64,000 bases of DNA from Ischnura elegans (taxonomy: Eukaryota > Arthropoda > Insecta > Odonata > Coenagrionidae), in contig NC_060253.1 of the NCBI RefSeq assembly GCF_921293095.1, forward strand, positions 95,621,073-95,685,072, in the 5' to 3' direction. This document shows, one piece after another, positions 47,991 through 59,510 of this stretch. The translations under genes were made by a program, and so were the position numbers. A model generated the notes under the pieces. It searched no databases and was not told where the DNA came from. It saw nothing but the letters and a program-made list of their open reading frames with translations. Each line of letters starts with the position of its first letter. Position 1 is the first letter of the stretch.

Positions 47991-50051
47991 AATTTAGCGG
48001 CTAATTAGCGGTGTGCGTAATCGCACGTAACAAAAAATGGGCACCGGATGCATCCGCCATAGATTTCTGCTGTCGGCGAACTGGGCCAATCTTCAGTGAC
48101 GTCATTGCAAAATTAGCAAGGCCGGAAAGCACTTTCCTTAACGTTTTTTAGAAATGAGATATTACTCTGAGTCTTTTTTTTCTTATTAGTTATTTAAAAA
48201 ATATATTGTTTTGGTTACGAATGTATCTGTTAGAAATTTTGTGGCAACAAAATTGATTAAAATGTTATTTGACTGTTATGTCTTTTGTTAACCAGTGCCT
48301 AAACGGCATTCCGGCGTGTTCCGGCACCATGACACCACTGCTAATCTTCAAATTATATTTATTTTCTCTCTCTCTATGCTAGTATATAGTGGTTGATGCC
48401 AGATCATCAATGCTCTTAATCCTCAAATTACAGGCTGGGAGCCCAGGTACTCTTTCCAGTCCGGTAGTATGACAGCAGGCATAACCACTATAGTAATTGG
48501 TGGACATCTTTCCGGAATTCACCTGGATTTGAACCTAAGACCCATTAGGCAGAATCGAGTCGTCCTTTGGAAGACCAGTTTCAAGGTCAAGGAGGCTGGT
48601 CTGTGAAAGGAATTATATGTCATTTTCACAATTGTTTTAAAATATCTCTAAATATATCTTGGAATCGTTCTTTAATAACTGGTTGCCACAAAATTTTCGT
48701 AAATATACCCTCTGAAAAACTGCGATTTTATAGAGGTTGCTATGGACGGGGAAAGTGTTGATTTATGCTGGAATATATATGCATGTATTTTGGACACACA
48801 ATAATACGATTTTAGTTATCGCTAAGAATTATTATACAAAGTAGAAAGCTCGTTACTGGACTAATTTTTGAGTTACTAGTAATTGAACGCAGTAATTGAA
48901 GTCAAATCACATTGGTCACATGAAAATGGCGCCACGTCCATAAGAGAATGTCTTCAATAGTTGAAAAAAGTGAACCAAAACAATGTAAGAATTGATTGTT
49001 AATATTAAGAAATTATGCATATCATCTGTACCTTTATTTTGCTGTTTAATCACGATGGACGTCGTCGATCATGGCAACATGTTTTTCCAATAGCACATTT
49101 GGAAAGTGTTTGTTTTGAATCTCACAATGTAGAAATTACCTATTCAACAGGAATGAATTGAGATGTACTCCCTATCATTATCATTAGCGGAGAACACACC
49201 TTCATTTCTTCATTTTCATTCCACCTTTTACTGTCAACTTCTGGTAATCCATGTAATCCTACTGGTAATTTCTTCTCTCTGCAATATAAAACATTTTCTT
49301 CGTGTTTGTTTCCACTTTTTCCTCAATCCATTTTTCTAATCTTTCAATTAATAATCGCCATTAATCAAGCGACGTTCGGCATGAAATGTATAAATGATTA
49401 CAGGCAAGCGTGATATTAGGAAATCATTTATATGATGGCAAAGTGTAGTTAAATGTATCATCACAAAATTCATAATCTAATAATTCACAATAATGATTCA
49501 CTTCATCGTGAATGTTGCCACAGGAAAATAGGATTAAATGAACGCTTTCGAAGGACGTAATTACTGGACTTCACGACTTACTATTCTGTTACTTGATCTT
49601 GTCCGTAGTGCACTTAAAGTTTTCTGCATTATCGAAGGATAAGATAAATATTTGCCCTTATTACGAGGCAATGCTCATTTTAGCTTTGACATGAGGAAAA
49701 ATTAACTAAACGTTTTTCCTCATTTTTCCAGCCTTAATTGGCGCAGTTTCGACCCCGGAAATGACGGTATCACGTACCTAATGACCGAAAATATCGGCTT
49801 ATTGAAAATGCTTGAGGATATTTTGTGTTTTTTCACTGATGCCTGCACGGCGTTATCGAAATAAAACTCAAAACATAAGTCTGTAACTTCTCTATTGCGT
49901 GCTTCTATTAAATTCAGTAATGCATGGACTGTCCTTATAAAAATAGCGAACCAAATGCCACTGTTACTATTCGAGCTTTACTCCTTCCGTAGAGGTTGAG
50001 AGGAATACACCACCGATCAGGGTAGGTTAGCACAGCAAATATTTCAACTTC
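47991..50051. other. Unassigned DNA
   Basis: No gene recognised. A minus-strand box B-like word (gggtcttaggttcaaatcc) near 48520-48545 hints at a SINE remnant. Confidence 0.4.
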
Positions 50052-50283
50052 GCAAACTTCCACTCAATAAATTAATACTTTATACTCAACATGTTTCATT
50101 GCATAGCAGTATCATAAGAACTGAATAGATAGTTACCTTAGTTAGAAGGGTTTGCTTAGGTTTATCCGAGGGTGGTTAACCAAAAACAATCACTCCTAAC
50201 AACAATGAGTACTGATGAAGCTTCAGCGCAGTGAAACATGTTGACTAGAATAAATTATTAATATATTGAAAGGAAGTTTGCAT
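50052..50283. repeat. Diverged inverted repeat with a hammerhead-like motif
   Basis: The left arm (about 50052-50116: gcaaacttcc, tcaata, tcaacatgtttcattgc) pairs with the right arm (about 50211-50283), whose reverse complement has gcaaacttcc, tcaata, tcaacatgtttcactgc. The right arm holds CTGATGA (50212-50218) and GAAAC (50233-50237) with a weak stem between. The spacer is about 95 bases. The layout is like that at 26076-26390 but much older. Confidence 0.65.
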
Positions 50284-50640
50284 AGTTTTACCCATTTCCA
50301 CCCAGAAAAATGTCCGCTTGCGATTTTGCGGCTATTTAAGAGCTTCGCTCCTATGATCGTCATAAGTTATCCTTATAAAAAATTCCGATGATGCATTTGT
50401 CAAAGTTTTCTCAGAAATACCTGTGGCTACATGGCTACACCAGGCGTTAACGTGTCCAAATCTCATGGGATCCATTTTCTACCAGCGTAAAAAAGGATTA
50501 AATCTTCAGAGAAAGCATAGTTTTGATGAAGGAAAGTTGAAATTATCTTTTCGATGTCCTTCTACTTTTACTTCAATTGCGTCGTATTCACGGACAAAAG
50601 TCGTCCATATTGAAATCCCAATTTGCACCCGTCTCTCTAA

Positions 50641-50874
50641 AGGCCGTTTTACACGGTTCACGGAATTGCGCAATCTGACGTACGTGCGAAGGCGCAATCA
50701 AAATTGCGTCGTGTAAAGCGGTGAATTGCTAGAACACATGCGAGAATGCGTGAATGCGAGACGGCAAAATAGCCCCTCTTCTAATTTCGTTCATGCATTC
50801 GCGCAATTCTACGCCATTTTAGAAATTAATGCAGCTCTAACCTGCGCAATTCCGTGCCCCGTGTAAAACGGCCT
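50641..50874. mobile_element. Harbinger-like MITE, AGGCCGTTTTACACGG ends, TAA duplication
   Basis: Perfect inverted ends (AGGCCGTTTTACACGG and ccgtgtaaaacggcct) are flanked on both sides by TAA (50638-50640, 50875-50877), the 3-bp duplication of PIF/Harbinger elements. It is homologous to the copy at 34116-34350. It is non-coding. The 355 bases to its left (50286-50640) hold nothing recognisable. Confidence 0.88.
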
Positions 50875-51528
50875 TAAGGAAGTGAGTATTATTTATACCA
50901 CCTTTAAAATTAAACTAATAAACAGATTAGGTTAAAAAATATTATGGAACACATTTGAAACAATTTGAAAACAGAAAAATGTGTAGTTTTTCATCAAGAG
51001 CCTCAAATGCTTCGAGTGGTAGAATATAGCCATATGGCTGCGGTTGGCGGAAATGAATTAATTTCTTTTCCGTGATATTGAGTTACACAAACTATCGGCC
51101 GCTACAATCACTTTATCAAGCTAGGCTAGCGTTCATCGCGAGAATCCACGCCATGCGGCAGTTGGGGATCGCATCAAGGATAAATTGCATTCACCCTGAC
51201 CATGCGATCGAGTACGAAGCGCGGGAATCCAGCACCCAATCCCTTTCGCGGTTTCCCGGCGTTCACTTCCTCCTGCTCTCCCTGCCGAAAAAAACACACA
51301 CCCTTCACAGTAATTCCTACCCCTCTTCCACCCCACGTACCCTGGCCGCACACTGGCTCCATTGCTCTTTGTCCCCTGTTGCGTGTGCCGAGAGGGAGGG
51401 GTTGGAGGAGGCATTTTACAGTTTGCCGACTCGCCACTCGCCTCCCCGTGGCGTCGTCATCGCGTTATCGCGCGCGCGCTGGAGGAAAAAGGTGGAGCGG
51501 TTGTGGGTGTGAGGTGGAGCTGTGTCGC
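50875..51528. other. Unassigned DNA, GC-rich from 51130
   Basis: The block 51130-51528 is clearly GC-richer than its surroundings and holds open frames on both strands, none with a recognised family. It could be a promoter-type island for the gene beginning at 53132, or an unidentified repeat. Confidence 0.35.
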
Positions 51529-52802
51529 TCATTGAGTGAATCGTTCAATTTGAACGGTTCATTGGAATGTCCCGTATAAATCGAATCACAGTGTACGTTT
51601 TAAATGGGCCATAATGAAACAGGTGGCTCATGCAGTTCATGTCGATCATGTGGTTCATGAAGAATTATCACATGAAGGGGAATGAATAATACGGAAAAGT
51701 AGTTAGCCCACCCCACACTAAGGATTCTGGGCCTAAGGCGATGGTTAAAAAAATAATGATAATGTAATCCTGACATTTGGAGAGTTTCAAGGATCGTGAG
51801 ACAGAAAGAAGGGTGAAAAAATGATATTTCAGGCAAAATTAGGTATAAGTAAGTGAAACATAAAAAATTTGAGCAATTGTGTTAGGAAATTTTTTACATT
51901 TTTTCTCTCAGAAATGCTTTTTTAAAATTTCGAGAAAAATTCTGCCATATTTCTGACAATGTGGTGTAACACCAGCAACATAACCTACAGCATTACGAAG
52001 CTTAATCCTCGATGGATTTAATTCTCGTCATATTAATTTATATCGTGTTATCATTTGGTGCGGAGCGCTCATTGTTATTGTTCATTAACTTCACAAGATT
52101 CATTGAGGTCATTTGGTTCGCGTGGTTTTTATATACAGAGCGGACCTACCGGAGGAATTTTCACGAGGCGCACCGAAACTGCTTGAACCCCCAAAACCCC
52201 AAAAAATAACGAAATTTTTTTTTCTGTGAATGTAAAGTATCAACTCTACTGCTCCCGCAGGAATAAAGTTCGGTAGGGTTTTAACATCAGTTAAACACGT
52301 GGAGAACTTGAGTTTTTTTTCCATTTTCTGCCGGCTTCACGTACTGTCCCTGGGCGACAAAATCTGGGTACTAGCCGACATTCGCCTCGTTTATTTGTAT
52401 TTACCTTCTGGTTCATCATGATTATTTGGTTCAGATGGTTCATTGTGTGGAGTAGCCAGGAATTTTGTCCAGGGTGGATCCTAAACCAGGGGGGGGAAAT
52501 TTTTGAAAAATCACAAAAAAATCTTTTGTAAATCCATGATTTTTTAATATTTTTTTTCTTTTAGGAAGCTAAGAAATTGTGTTTTAATATTTTGGGAGGG
52601 GTGTGGGTGTAATATTTCGAACGCCCAGAAAGTCCCCGCATCCGCTACGCCACTGTTCATTGCATTCATTTGGGTCGCGCGTTTCATTGTGTCCATTTGG
52701 TTAATTTTGAACGATTCGAAAGAACGACTCGAAAGCACGATTCATTTTAATGAACCGAATCAAATGACTCGAATCATCGGAATGAATCGAAGTGCCCACC
52801 TC
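51529..52802. repeat. Degenerate ggttcatt / catttggttc repeat array
   Basis: Words such as cggttcattgg (51555), gtggttcatg (51650), attcattgaggtcatttggttcg (about 52098), ggttcattgtg and cattcatttgggtcg (52666) recur. The right edge holds inverse words (gaatcaaatgac, cggaatgaatcgaag). The left edge has gagtgaatcgttcaatttg. It looks like an old simple-sequence-derived repeat, interrupted by the MITE at 52446-52654. Confidence 0.55.
52446..52654. mobile_element. hAT-like MITE (family of 11175-11426)
   Basis: It runs from tgtggagtagccaggaattt to gctacgccact. The octamer gttcattg lies on both sides (52438-52445 and 52655-52662) if the terminal base is shared, though the surrounding array is itself rich in that word. 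G-runs sit inside both ends. Core words match the 11175 copy. Confidence 0.78.
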
Positions 52803-52868
52803 CAGTGTGAGGAGTTGTGTATGTGGGTGGGAGAAGGCGGGGGGGTGAGGGGTGGGGACTTTTCCCCT

Positions 52869-52890
52869 AGAGAGAGAGAGAGAGAGAGAG
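52869..52890. repeat. (GA)n microsatellite
   Basis: About ten to eleven uninterrupted AG units, followed by a G-run, lie in the presumed leader region of the 53132 exon. Confidence 0.95.
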
Positions 52891-53131
52891 GGGGGTTCTT
52901 CCCCTTGCAGGAAGGGGGCCGTACGGGGGCGCTTTCGAGGCGGCGGCCCCCAGTGCCCCTCGGGGTCGAGCCCCGGGATGACGACTGCCTCGACGGATCG
53001 GAGCGTCCTTCTCACGTAGCCGCGGAATTTTTGTAAATTTCTTCCCATCCATCTCTGTCTTCTACAAAGGAAATATAGCTTGTGTAACCGTGGTGGCGGC
53101 TGTGCCGGGCCTCTTCCTACTGACGTCGGCC

Positions 53132-53318
53132 ATGTCCATAGTGTCCGTCGTGTCCTCCTCCCCTCTCCAACCCCCGGCGTCGACGCCTCCGCCCCCGTAC
53201 CACCACCTGCCGCTCGCATCGGCGTCGGTCGCCGCCGCGACGCCCCACCCGGCCGCCGCCTTGCTGCTGGCCGCCGCGGCCGCCAACGCCCCCAACGCAT
53301 CCCTCGACGCGGACTACG
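53132..53318 (+). CDS. Candidate first coding exon, Ala/Pro-rich N-terminus of an unidentified protein
   Basis: From an ATG with G at -3, the frame reads MSIVSVVSSSPLQPPASTPP, then PPPYHHLPLASASVAAATPH, PAAALLLAAAAANA and NASLDADY, ending at a consensus donor ACG|gtaagg (intron from 53319). The stretch is strongly GC-rich at third positions, unlike the AT-rich surroundings, which argues for coding. Such low-complexity Ala/Pro/His starts are common in insect transcription factors and RNA-binding proteins, but I do not recognise this one. No matching downstream exon is seen before 64000, so the gene would need a long first intron. A long minus-strand frame over 52701-53360 is an alternative but is repetitive and covers the GA microsatellite. 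Confidence 0.45.
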
Positions 53319-53639
53319 GTAAGGAGGGGTTGGCTTCAAGCTCTGCAAGTGCTTCTCCACAGATTTCTATGCCTCTCACCGCACAGTGATGGTTGTCTTC
53401 GTTGTTGGCCACTTCTTGTCGCCTTGCCATGCCAGCTGGGCATTCAAAGGCAGGTTGTGCTCAGCTCGGTATCTATTGTTGAGTCTATAATTGAAAACTA
53501 CGGCTAACTGCTGCTGCTCCTGAGGTAGCCGCGGTACTTTTTCCGCGGAAAGTCCTCCGCAGTATCCAAGCTAGCGATGAGGAGTTCGTAGCTAGCGGTA
53601 CAAAGGCATAACGTGGATCTTGTCGAGGTTGATCGCTGG

Positions 53640-54600
53640 ATACTCTAATCCTCACTCGTGCAGACCGTGTTTATGTAGTACCTTGTGGTATCCCGGGCTC
53701 AGCCAGGACTACAGTAAGCAGATCTGACCCATAAGGGGTAGCTGAACGCGTATGAGCGATGCAAGTGTTAGCTACTCCATACTTACATTAATCAGGCAGA
53801 CAGCGTTTCCATTACCACGGTCAAGTTACCTCTCTCTTCGTTGAGTGTTGTAAGTGGTTTTCCTTACTGTTAGATGTCTATTCTTACTCATGCAAAATAT
53901 GTTTACGCAGTGCCGTTTTTTTATCAGGCCTCGAGCAGGAATGCACCTATTTAGGGATAGCTCAATCCATGTGAGCGCTGAAAGTGTTTTCAACTCCACA
54001 CGTTGTTGGATGTGCAGACCTTGTGGTTCCAAGGCTGAGCTAGGTCACTTCATGAGTGGTGCAAATCGTTCTTCACTTATCTTCGACACCTGTCCTCTCT
54101 CGTGTACACCAATTCTATGTAATACTTTTCAATATTCAGCGCTGGACCAGCTACGATAAGCGGGGCGCGGCCGTTGGGAGATAGGCCACTCAGCGTGAGT
54201 GCTGTTGGTGGTCCTCTCCTCTGGTCGCTGCTTCTCTTCCCTCGCGTATTCCGCGCCTTCATGGTACCGTGTGAACTGCCGGATTAAATGGTGTGTAGGT
54301 GAGCGACGGCTAAGGTCATTGGCGAGAAATGAGGGTGGAGATGAGGGTGGAGAGAAACCTGGCGTCTGAGTCGGTCTGCTCTTAGTGCTTGAGGAAACAG
54401 GAAGCTAATGCTTGTGGACGCTACTCATGGTTTTCCTCACAGGCGGAAGCCACCTTCGCTTGTGAGCACAGGTTTGAATGGCACCGTGTGAACCGCCGAA
54501 TATTGAGGTATGATATTTGTAAGAGACGAACACAAATAAGGTCTCTTGTGCAAAGGGAAGGGAACGAAATTAGAGCAGAGAGAAACCTGGCGTCAGCGAA
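53640..54600. repeat. Old tandem repeat, units of about 215-235 bp
   Basis: Three units align by tcactcgtgcagacc (53651), ttactcatgcaaaat (53884) and tctctcgtgtacacc (54099), each followed at a constant distance by tttatgtagtacc, tttacgcagtgcc or tctatgtaatact, then an agggg/gggat-gct-a word and g-gtatgagcg or gtgagcg. Farther right, atggtaccgtgtgaactgcc (54261) and atggcaccgtgtgaaccgcc (54478) are 217 bases apart and both are followed by gagagaaacctggcgtc, which continues the same period. The bases 53319-53639 hold nothing else recognisable. Confidence 0.6.
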
Positions 54601-54707
54601 GGCCCTCTTGACCCCGTTTAACTTCCAGTCCAACGGAGTATTCTGTTAGAAGTTGCCCACGACACAGCGTCCAAGCAGGAATATGACTTTCTCTTAGAGA
54701 TATCTCC

Positions 54708-54785
54708 CTTTCCCCCGGGATTCGAACCCAAACTGACGGAATGGGGAGCAAGAATTATAGCCATCACTTCATACCCATCCCCACC
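54708..54785 (-). mobile_element. tRNA-derived SINE head
   Basis: The minus strand reads tgatggctataattcttgc (box A-like) and gggttcgaatcccg (box B). The layout matches the second head in 39085-39556. Confidence 0.6.
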
Positions 54786-57035
54786 GGAATATTATCGTCG
54801 CATATGTTTTTCGTGGTTTGATATAGCGGCGGGGTATTATCAAAGGGGCCGTGCAATTGTTTATTCTCTTTTGATGTTTATTTGAATCCATTTCCTCTCT
54901 AGAATAATGTGTCGATCAAGTCCCCAGATGGGCCTGTGCCACGAGGCACCTTGGAGACGAGAGAATCGGCAGGGGCTTGAAGAATAATTACCTTTATTTA
55001 CAGCTCTTGAATGAGGAAAATTCCTTCCGCCTCTTGCACGAGGAGAAAGCACCTAAATCTGCGCGCCACCCTTCATAGACAGCTGCGAGGGCGTATTGGA
55101 ATGTGCGTGCCAGAACACTGGGACGTGAGGAGATTATATGGGAAGTGGTTTAAATTCCTGAATTTCCCTTTCTTGTCGAGGAAACATCGGCTCTGTATAA
55201 AAAATTGAGATTCAATAAAGGTTTCAGAGGGTTTCAGGATATGGAGATAGTTAATGCTGAGAGTTGAGAATTTCCCTTCTGATTTTTCTTTCGTTTCCTC
55301 TATTGAAATCAGCAGGCGGTGTGCATCCATAGATACCTAGTTCACTCTAGCCCGCCACAAGGGCACGTGCCTATTTTATTCAGGGCAGCAATGATTGAGG
55401 ATTCGCTCACGTTTTCTCTTTCATTTTCAAATCTTTCTTCGACCATTTGTTGCCTAAGTACTCATTTACAAGATAGCACGAGTGTAGTTTGACATCTGGA
55501 CTTCTAAAACGAGTTTTTATGTAGCTGGATGAAATGCATTAATTCATAATTTGTTTACATTTTTCGCTATTCATTGATACCTATTCCATCTATATCTATC
55601 AAACCAACATTACGCGTTGCGCGGCATTTTATGTATATCGAGTGGAAGGAATGCCAAAGAAAAACTTACAAAATGGTGTAGGAGAGGTGAAGGAATGAGT
55701 GTTGTCTTGTTGTCTGTTCTGTGCTTTCAAGTACTTAATGTAAAACTGTATGTATAAATTAAACTATATTATTAGCTGACTAATTGCCGAAAGGGGACAT
55801 CTTAATAATTTTAAAAAACTCAGAAACGAAGAGGTTATGCTTAATGTATTTTTTTAAATCTTGTCCCTCTCAATTAACGTTGTGATAATAATACGCACGC
55901 GACAGATACCTTTATCGATGGTGTGAGCTTAGCTTCCACTTTATGGTGGAATAAAATTGTTCCCAGGCGGTCACGTCTGGTATATTCGCTTACATTAAAT
56001 GTAAGTGGTTAGAGCCGTTGCATTTCAATTTCTATAATAGGGATAAAGAACAGTGCACGTGTGGTATAGGTATTCATGCTCCTATATGTTTTCGTTTCAT
56101 TCATGAATGGCGTGTCGAATCGTAATTTCTTAATTTCCCGCACCCCTGTCACTACTGTTGTGGAATACAAGTGTATTTTCCTAAAGCAGGAAACACGTGC
56201 CAAAAGACTATTCAAGCGAGAGTCTAGAGATGATAGGGTGTAGGACTTGGGAATGTTGATACTTTACATGTAATATTATTGTCGGTGGATTACTTTCATT
56301 CAATGCGCAATACCAACCGTTTTATCAGCATATGACTTATAATCGGTAGCTTTTATCTAGTGGAGTGACTAATTGTACGGTGCTGAGAAGAAATAACACC
56401 CTCTGTGTAAATCGGAAACTAGTGTGGCCAGGAATTCTTATAGTAATCTATGCCTCGCGTGTATTACCCGTGTCCATAGAGATTGCAAGTCACATTAACT
56501 CTAGTTATTCGCAGAGTTTTCTTCCCATTTTCCATAGTGTGATGTAGTTTTCTTATTTCTCCGGCATGAAAGACACGAATGGTGATGTTCCGATCACAAT
56601 TCTTTCCGTTCCGTGACCTTCGTGACTCCCTGAGCTCACTCCGGGATAATATCCGGGACCTGATGATTCAGGGCCGCCCGCGCATTGAACGGCGATTTGA
56701 GACCGCGTTTCAAGTCTTTTCCCTTGGATGCGGTGTGACGATGGCGCTCCATGTCTTTTCTTGGACAGAGAGGGATTTGTCATTTTGTACATCTCGATTC
56801 GCTCGGAGAATTTTCTCCCCTTGTTGGATGAGTAATCATCAAAGCTCGCTTGGGTACTTCTCCGTGGGATGGGGAGGAGGATTTCTAGCCACGGGTTTCC
56901 GTTTTTTGCATTTTCGCAGTGGTCATTCACTCTTTTATATTTCCATGTGATATCAGTGCGTGCGCGAGGTAATGTTTTCCGGAGTTTCCGTCGTCTTCCT
57001 GCACATTCTTCTTCTTTGTAGTTTATCTGCAGCCA
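54786..57035. other. Unassigned DNA (possible intron of the 53132 gene)
   Basis: No exon or bounded repeat recognised. Open frames on both strands near 56553-57077 overlap one another and have no recognisable family. Confidence 0.35.
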
Positions 57036-58022
57036 GGTTTCCCTCCCGCCGGAAACATTTGCCATCCGTGATTGCATAATGTTGAATTTTCATCGTGCCT
57101 CATTGATTTTATATGATTTAAATCCTTCCTTGTGTTTCCGTGTGTTCAATTTCTTCGAGTTTCTATCCCCTTCCTGTACGATGGATGTTAGTAGCTGGAT
57201 TTTCCGTCTCTCAGACATAATATTTGTTCTATATTGAATGGCATTACATATTCGTCGTTCTACCATCGACCTTTCTTGTTAAAACTAGCTGTAATTTCTC
57301 CAACGGGCTTCGTATTTTCCCGATATTCCATACCATATTCCATCCATCATAAGAGTACTCATGAGCAAATAAACTACCTTCCTGTGTGAAGCGTCTCCGA
57401 TGCAGTAGCCTGGTTTCCCTCCCGCAAGACGTCATCCTTGTCCTTCATCCCTTCCTGTTCTCTCTTCCGGCCAAAACGTCCCAAATCGACATCACAACTG
57501 TCGACGCGTCGCACGAGGGGAAACGGTTCCCTTTCTAGTGTCCCCTCCCCCTCCCCTTTCGTCTTCCTTCCCCTCCGTCCCCTGGTAGTGATCTCTCAGA
57601 CGAACAAAGCCACTTCTGCTCTCTGTCTCTTCTTATGGAGTCCGCTCTCCACGCCCGGAAATTTTTTCATTAACTACGATCATTTTCAGAAAGCCACGAC
57701 TAAATGTTATCTCGTGGTCTTCCGTGGCGTTCTTGATTCGTGGATCTATCCATGTTCCGGGTTTTTGCCGCGTTGTTTGTCAGAGGTTGACTGCAGTTTC
57801 GCCGGGATTCCACCAGGCGTAGAAGTTGGGTTTCCATCCCACAAGACGTCATCTTTGTCCAACATTCAAAAGATGTCTTCAGTCTATGAGGTCAATCACA
57901 AATTCATGCCTTATTAACTTCGGCCTGAAGGCAGCAGATGGAATCCCACGGAAACTGTCGTCAACCTCTGACAAAATAAGCGGCGAAAACCTGGAAGATT
58001 GAGAGATCCACGATGCTACGAA
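57036..58022. repeat. Repeat-rich block: three gacgtcat-type words and an inverted pair
   Basis: ggtttccctcccgc occurs at 57036 and 57412, and gggtttccatccc at 57828. The last two are followed by aagacgtcatc-ttgtcc. An inverted pair joins about 57737-57813 (cgtggatct, ccgggtttttgccgc, tttgtcagaggttgac, gggattcca) with 57936-58013 (its inverse). On the + strand the right arm has ctgacaaaataag and cggcgaaaacc, a weak echo of the CTGANGA...GAAA motif seen elsewhere in the window. Confidence 0.55.
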
Positions 58023-59510
58023 AAAATATTTCTCTTACAATCTTGGATTTAAAAGCAGCAATAATATTTTTTCACAGGGATAGAGCCATGAATTACCGGT
58101 TAAATTCACACTACGCTATTAATTTAAGCGGATGCCGTTAGTTTACTAGACCCATACGGATACTGCATATTACTTTGACATTAAAAATCATGCTTTTATC
58201 TTAAGGCAGTAAATTTCTCTTCCTTCTCTCCCTTTGTATGGATTGGAACACCATTATCATTTATTAAAAGATAGTCCCAAAGGCTTACTTTTTCGTAAAC
58301 ATTTTGTTTTTAAGGGATCTGTGTGACCTGAATCATATTATTTTCGTGAAATTCATGTACTAAGGAGAGGGAAAAAATGTTACAACATGTTAAATAATGT
58401 TACGTCTGTATGTATTGCGGCCAACCTTCGTCGTTTGTTCTTGGAGATGGATAAAAATCAGTTAAGTACGCCGAAATACTTAAAACACAGAAAAGGGAGA
58501 TTTTAGCATGATTTTATGTTAACATGTGCTTTGCCTTTTGTGGTCAAATTTTTTTCTCCACTTCACGATAAGGACATAAGTTATTGTTGATAAGTATGGC
58601 AGTTGAAAATGCGTGGAAAGTGGATAATATCGTCATCAGTATGTTGCAAGCTGGATAAATGAGATCTAAAAAATGTATTTGAAGAGTTTGAGTGGAGTTA
58701 GCACTGGTATACAGATTAATGGAGAATAAAATATCTGGAAATATAGGTATTCATGATACTAACATGCTATAAGGAAATTCCTGGGAGAAATAAGGCGACA
58801 CATTTAATTGAGTTGAGCAAGGATCATATAACACAGCGGTTATTCCATTGTCGTTGCCGGTTAGTTTTACCTGACTTGATGATATTTAATTAGGGGTTGA
58901 CGTGATGACCTTCGCATCGCACTCAAGTTCGTGTATCAAGTTAATTAATGCTGTCCTTGACCCTCCTATCTTAACCTTGTGTGTGATGGCACCTGGCTGC
59001 AGGAAATACCTTGGGTCGTACTTGTGCCTTCCCTTATCAGCCTTCTAAGATGGTAATATACCTCTCCCTTTAGGAAAGGCTCAAGGGGCTGATCTTCCGA
59101 TAATGAAATCGATAATCGAAGTAATCACACGAGGATGTACTCGTATAAGACGGGTAGCGTGGTTGGTCTGACAGTTTACCTGAGAATCGGTTTTCCTTTT
59201 GACCTTGAGAAAAATTACGCTCTAAGAACAACTATTTCTATTTTCCTGACAAAGCCGACTCCCTCCGTGGGTGTTGCACCAATTTCATTGGCATCAATAC
59301 TGGACCTGGTTAGGGAAGATAATGACTGTGGCTTATAAATTCAAATATTTGGCAAGAAAATAATATTTGGTCACGTGTGTTAATAATGAGTCCAAATGAG
59401 CGTCAAAAATTTGAAGTTAGCTAAATGAATTTCGTGCAAAAACCGTATACAATAAAGTGAAAGATGGACGTTAACTTAAGTTATCGGGGTCGTTATTTTT
59501 ACATTCGTTA
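58023..59510. other. Unassigned AT-rich DNA
   Basis: No gene or bounded repeat recognised. Confidence 0.4.

Noticed and set aside
51072-51579. Overlapping open frames on both strands in GC-rich DNA
   Set aside because: Long frames are expected by chance in GC-rich DNA; none shows a domain or agrees with splice signals.
52701-53360. 219-residue minus-strand arginine/proline-rich frame
   Set aside because: It crosses the GA microsatellite and the GC-rich block; its composition is explained by base bias. The + strand ATG-to-donor reading is the simpler coding hypothesis.
56553-57077. 174-residue minus and 123-residue plus open frames
   Set aside because: The two oppose each other, no domain is visible, and the block contains repeated words; probably chance.
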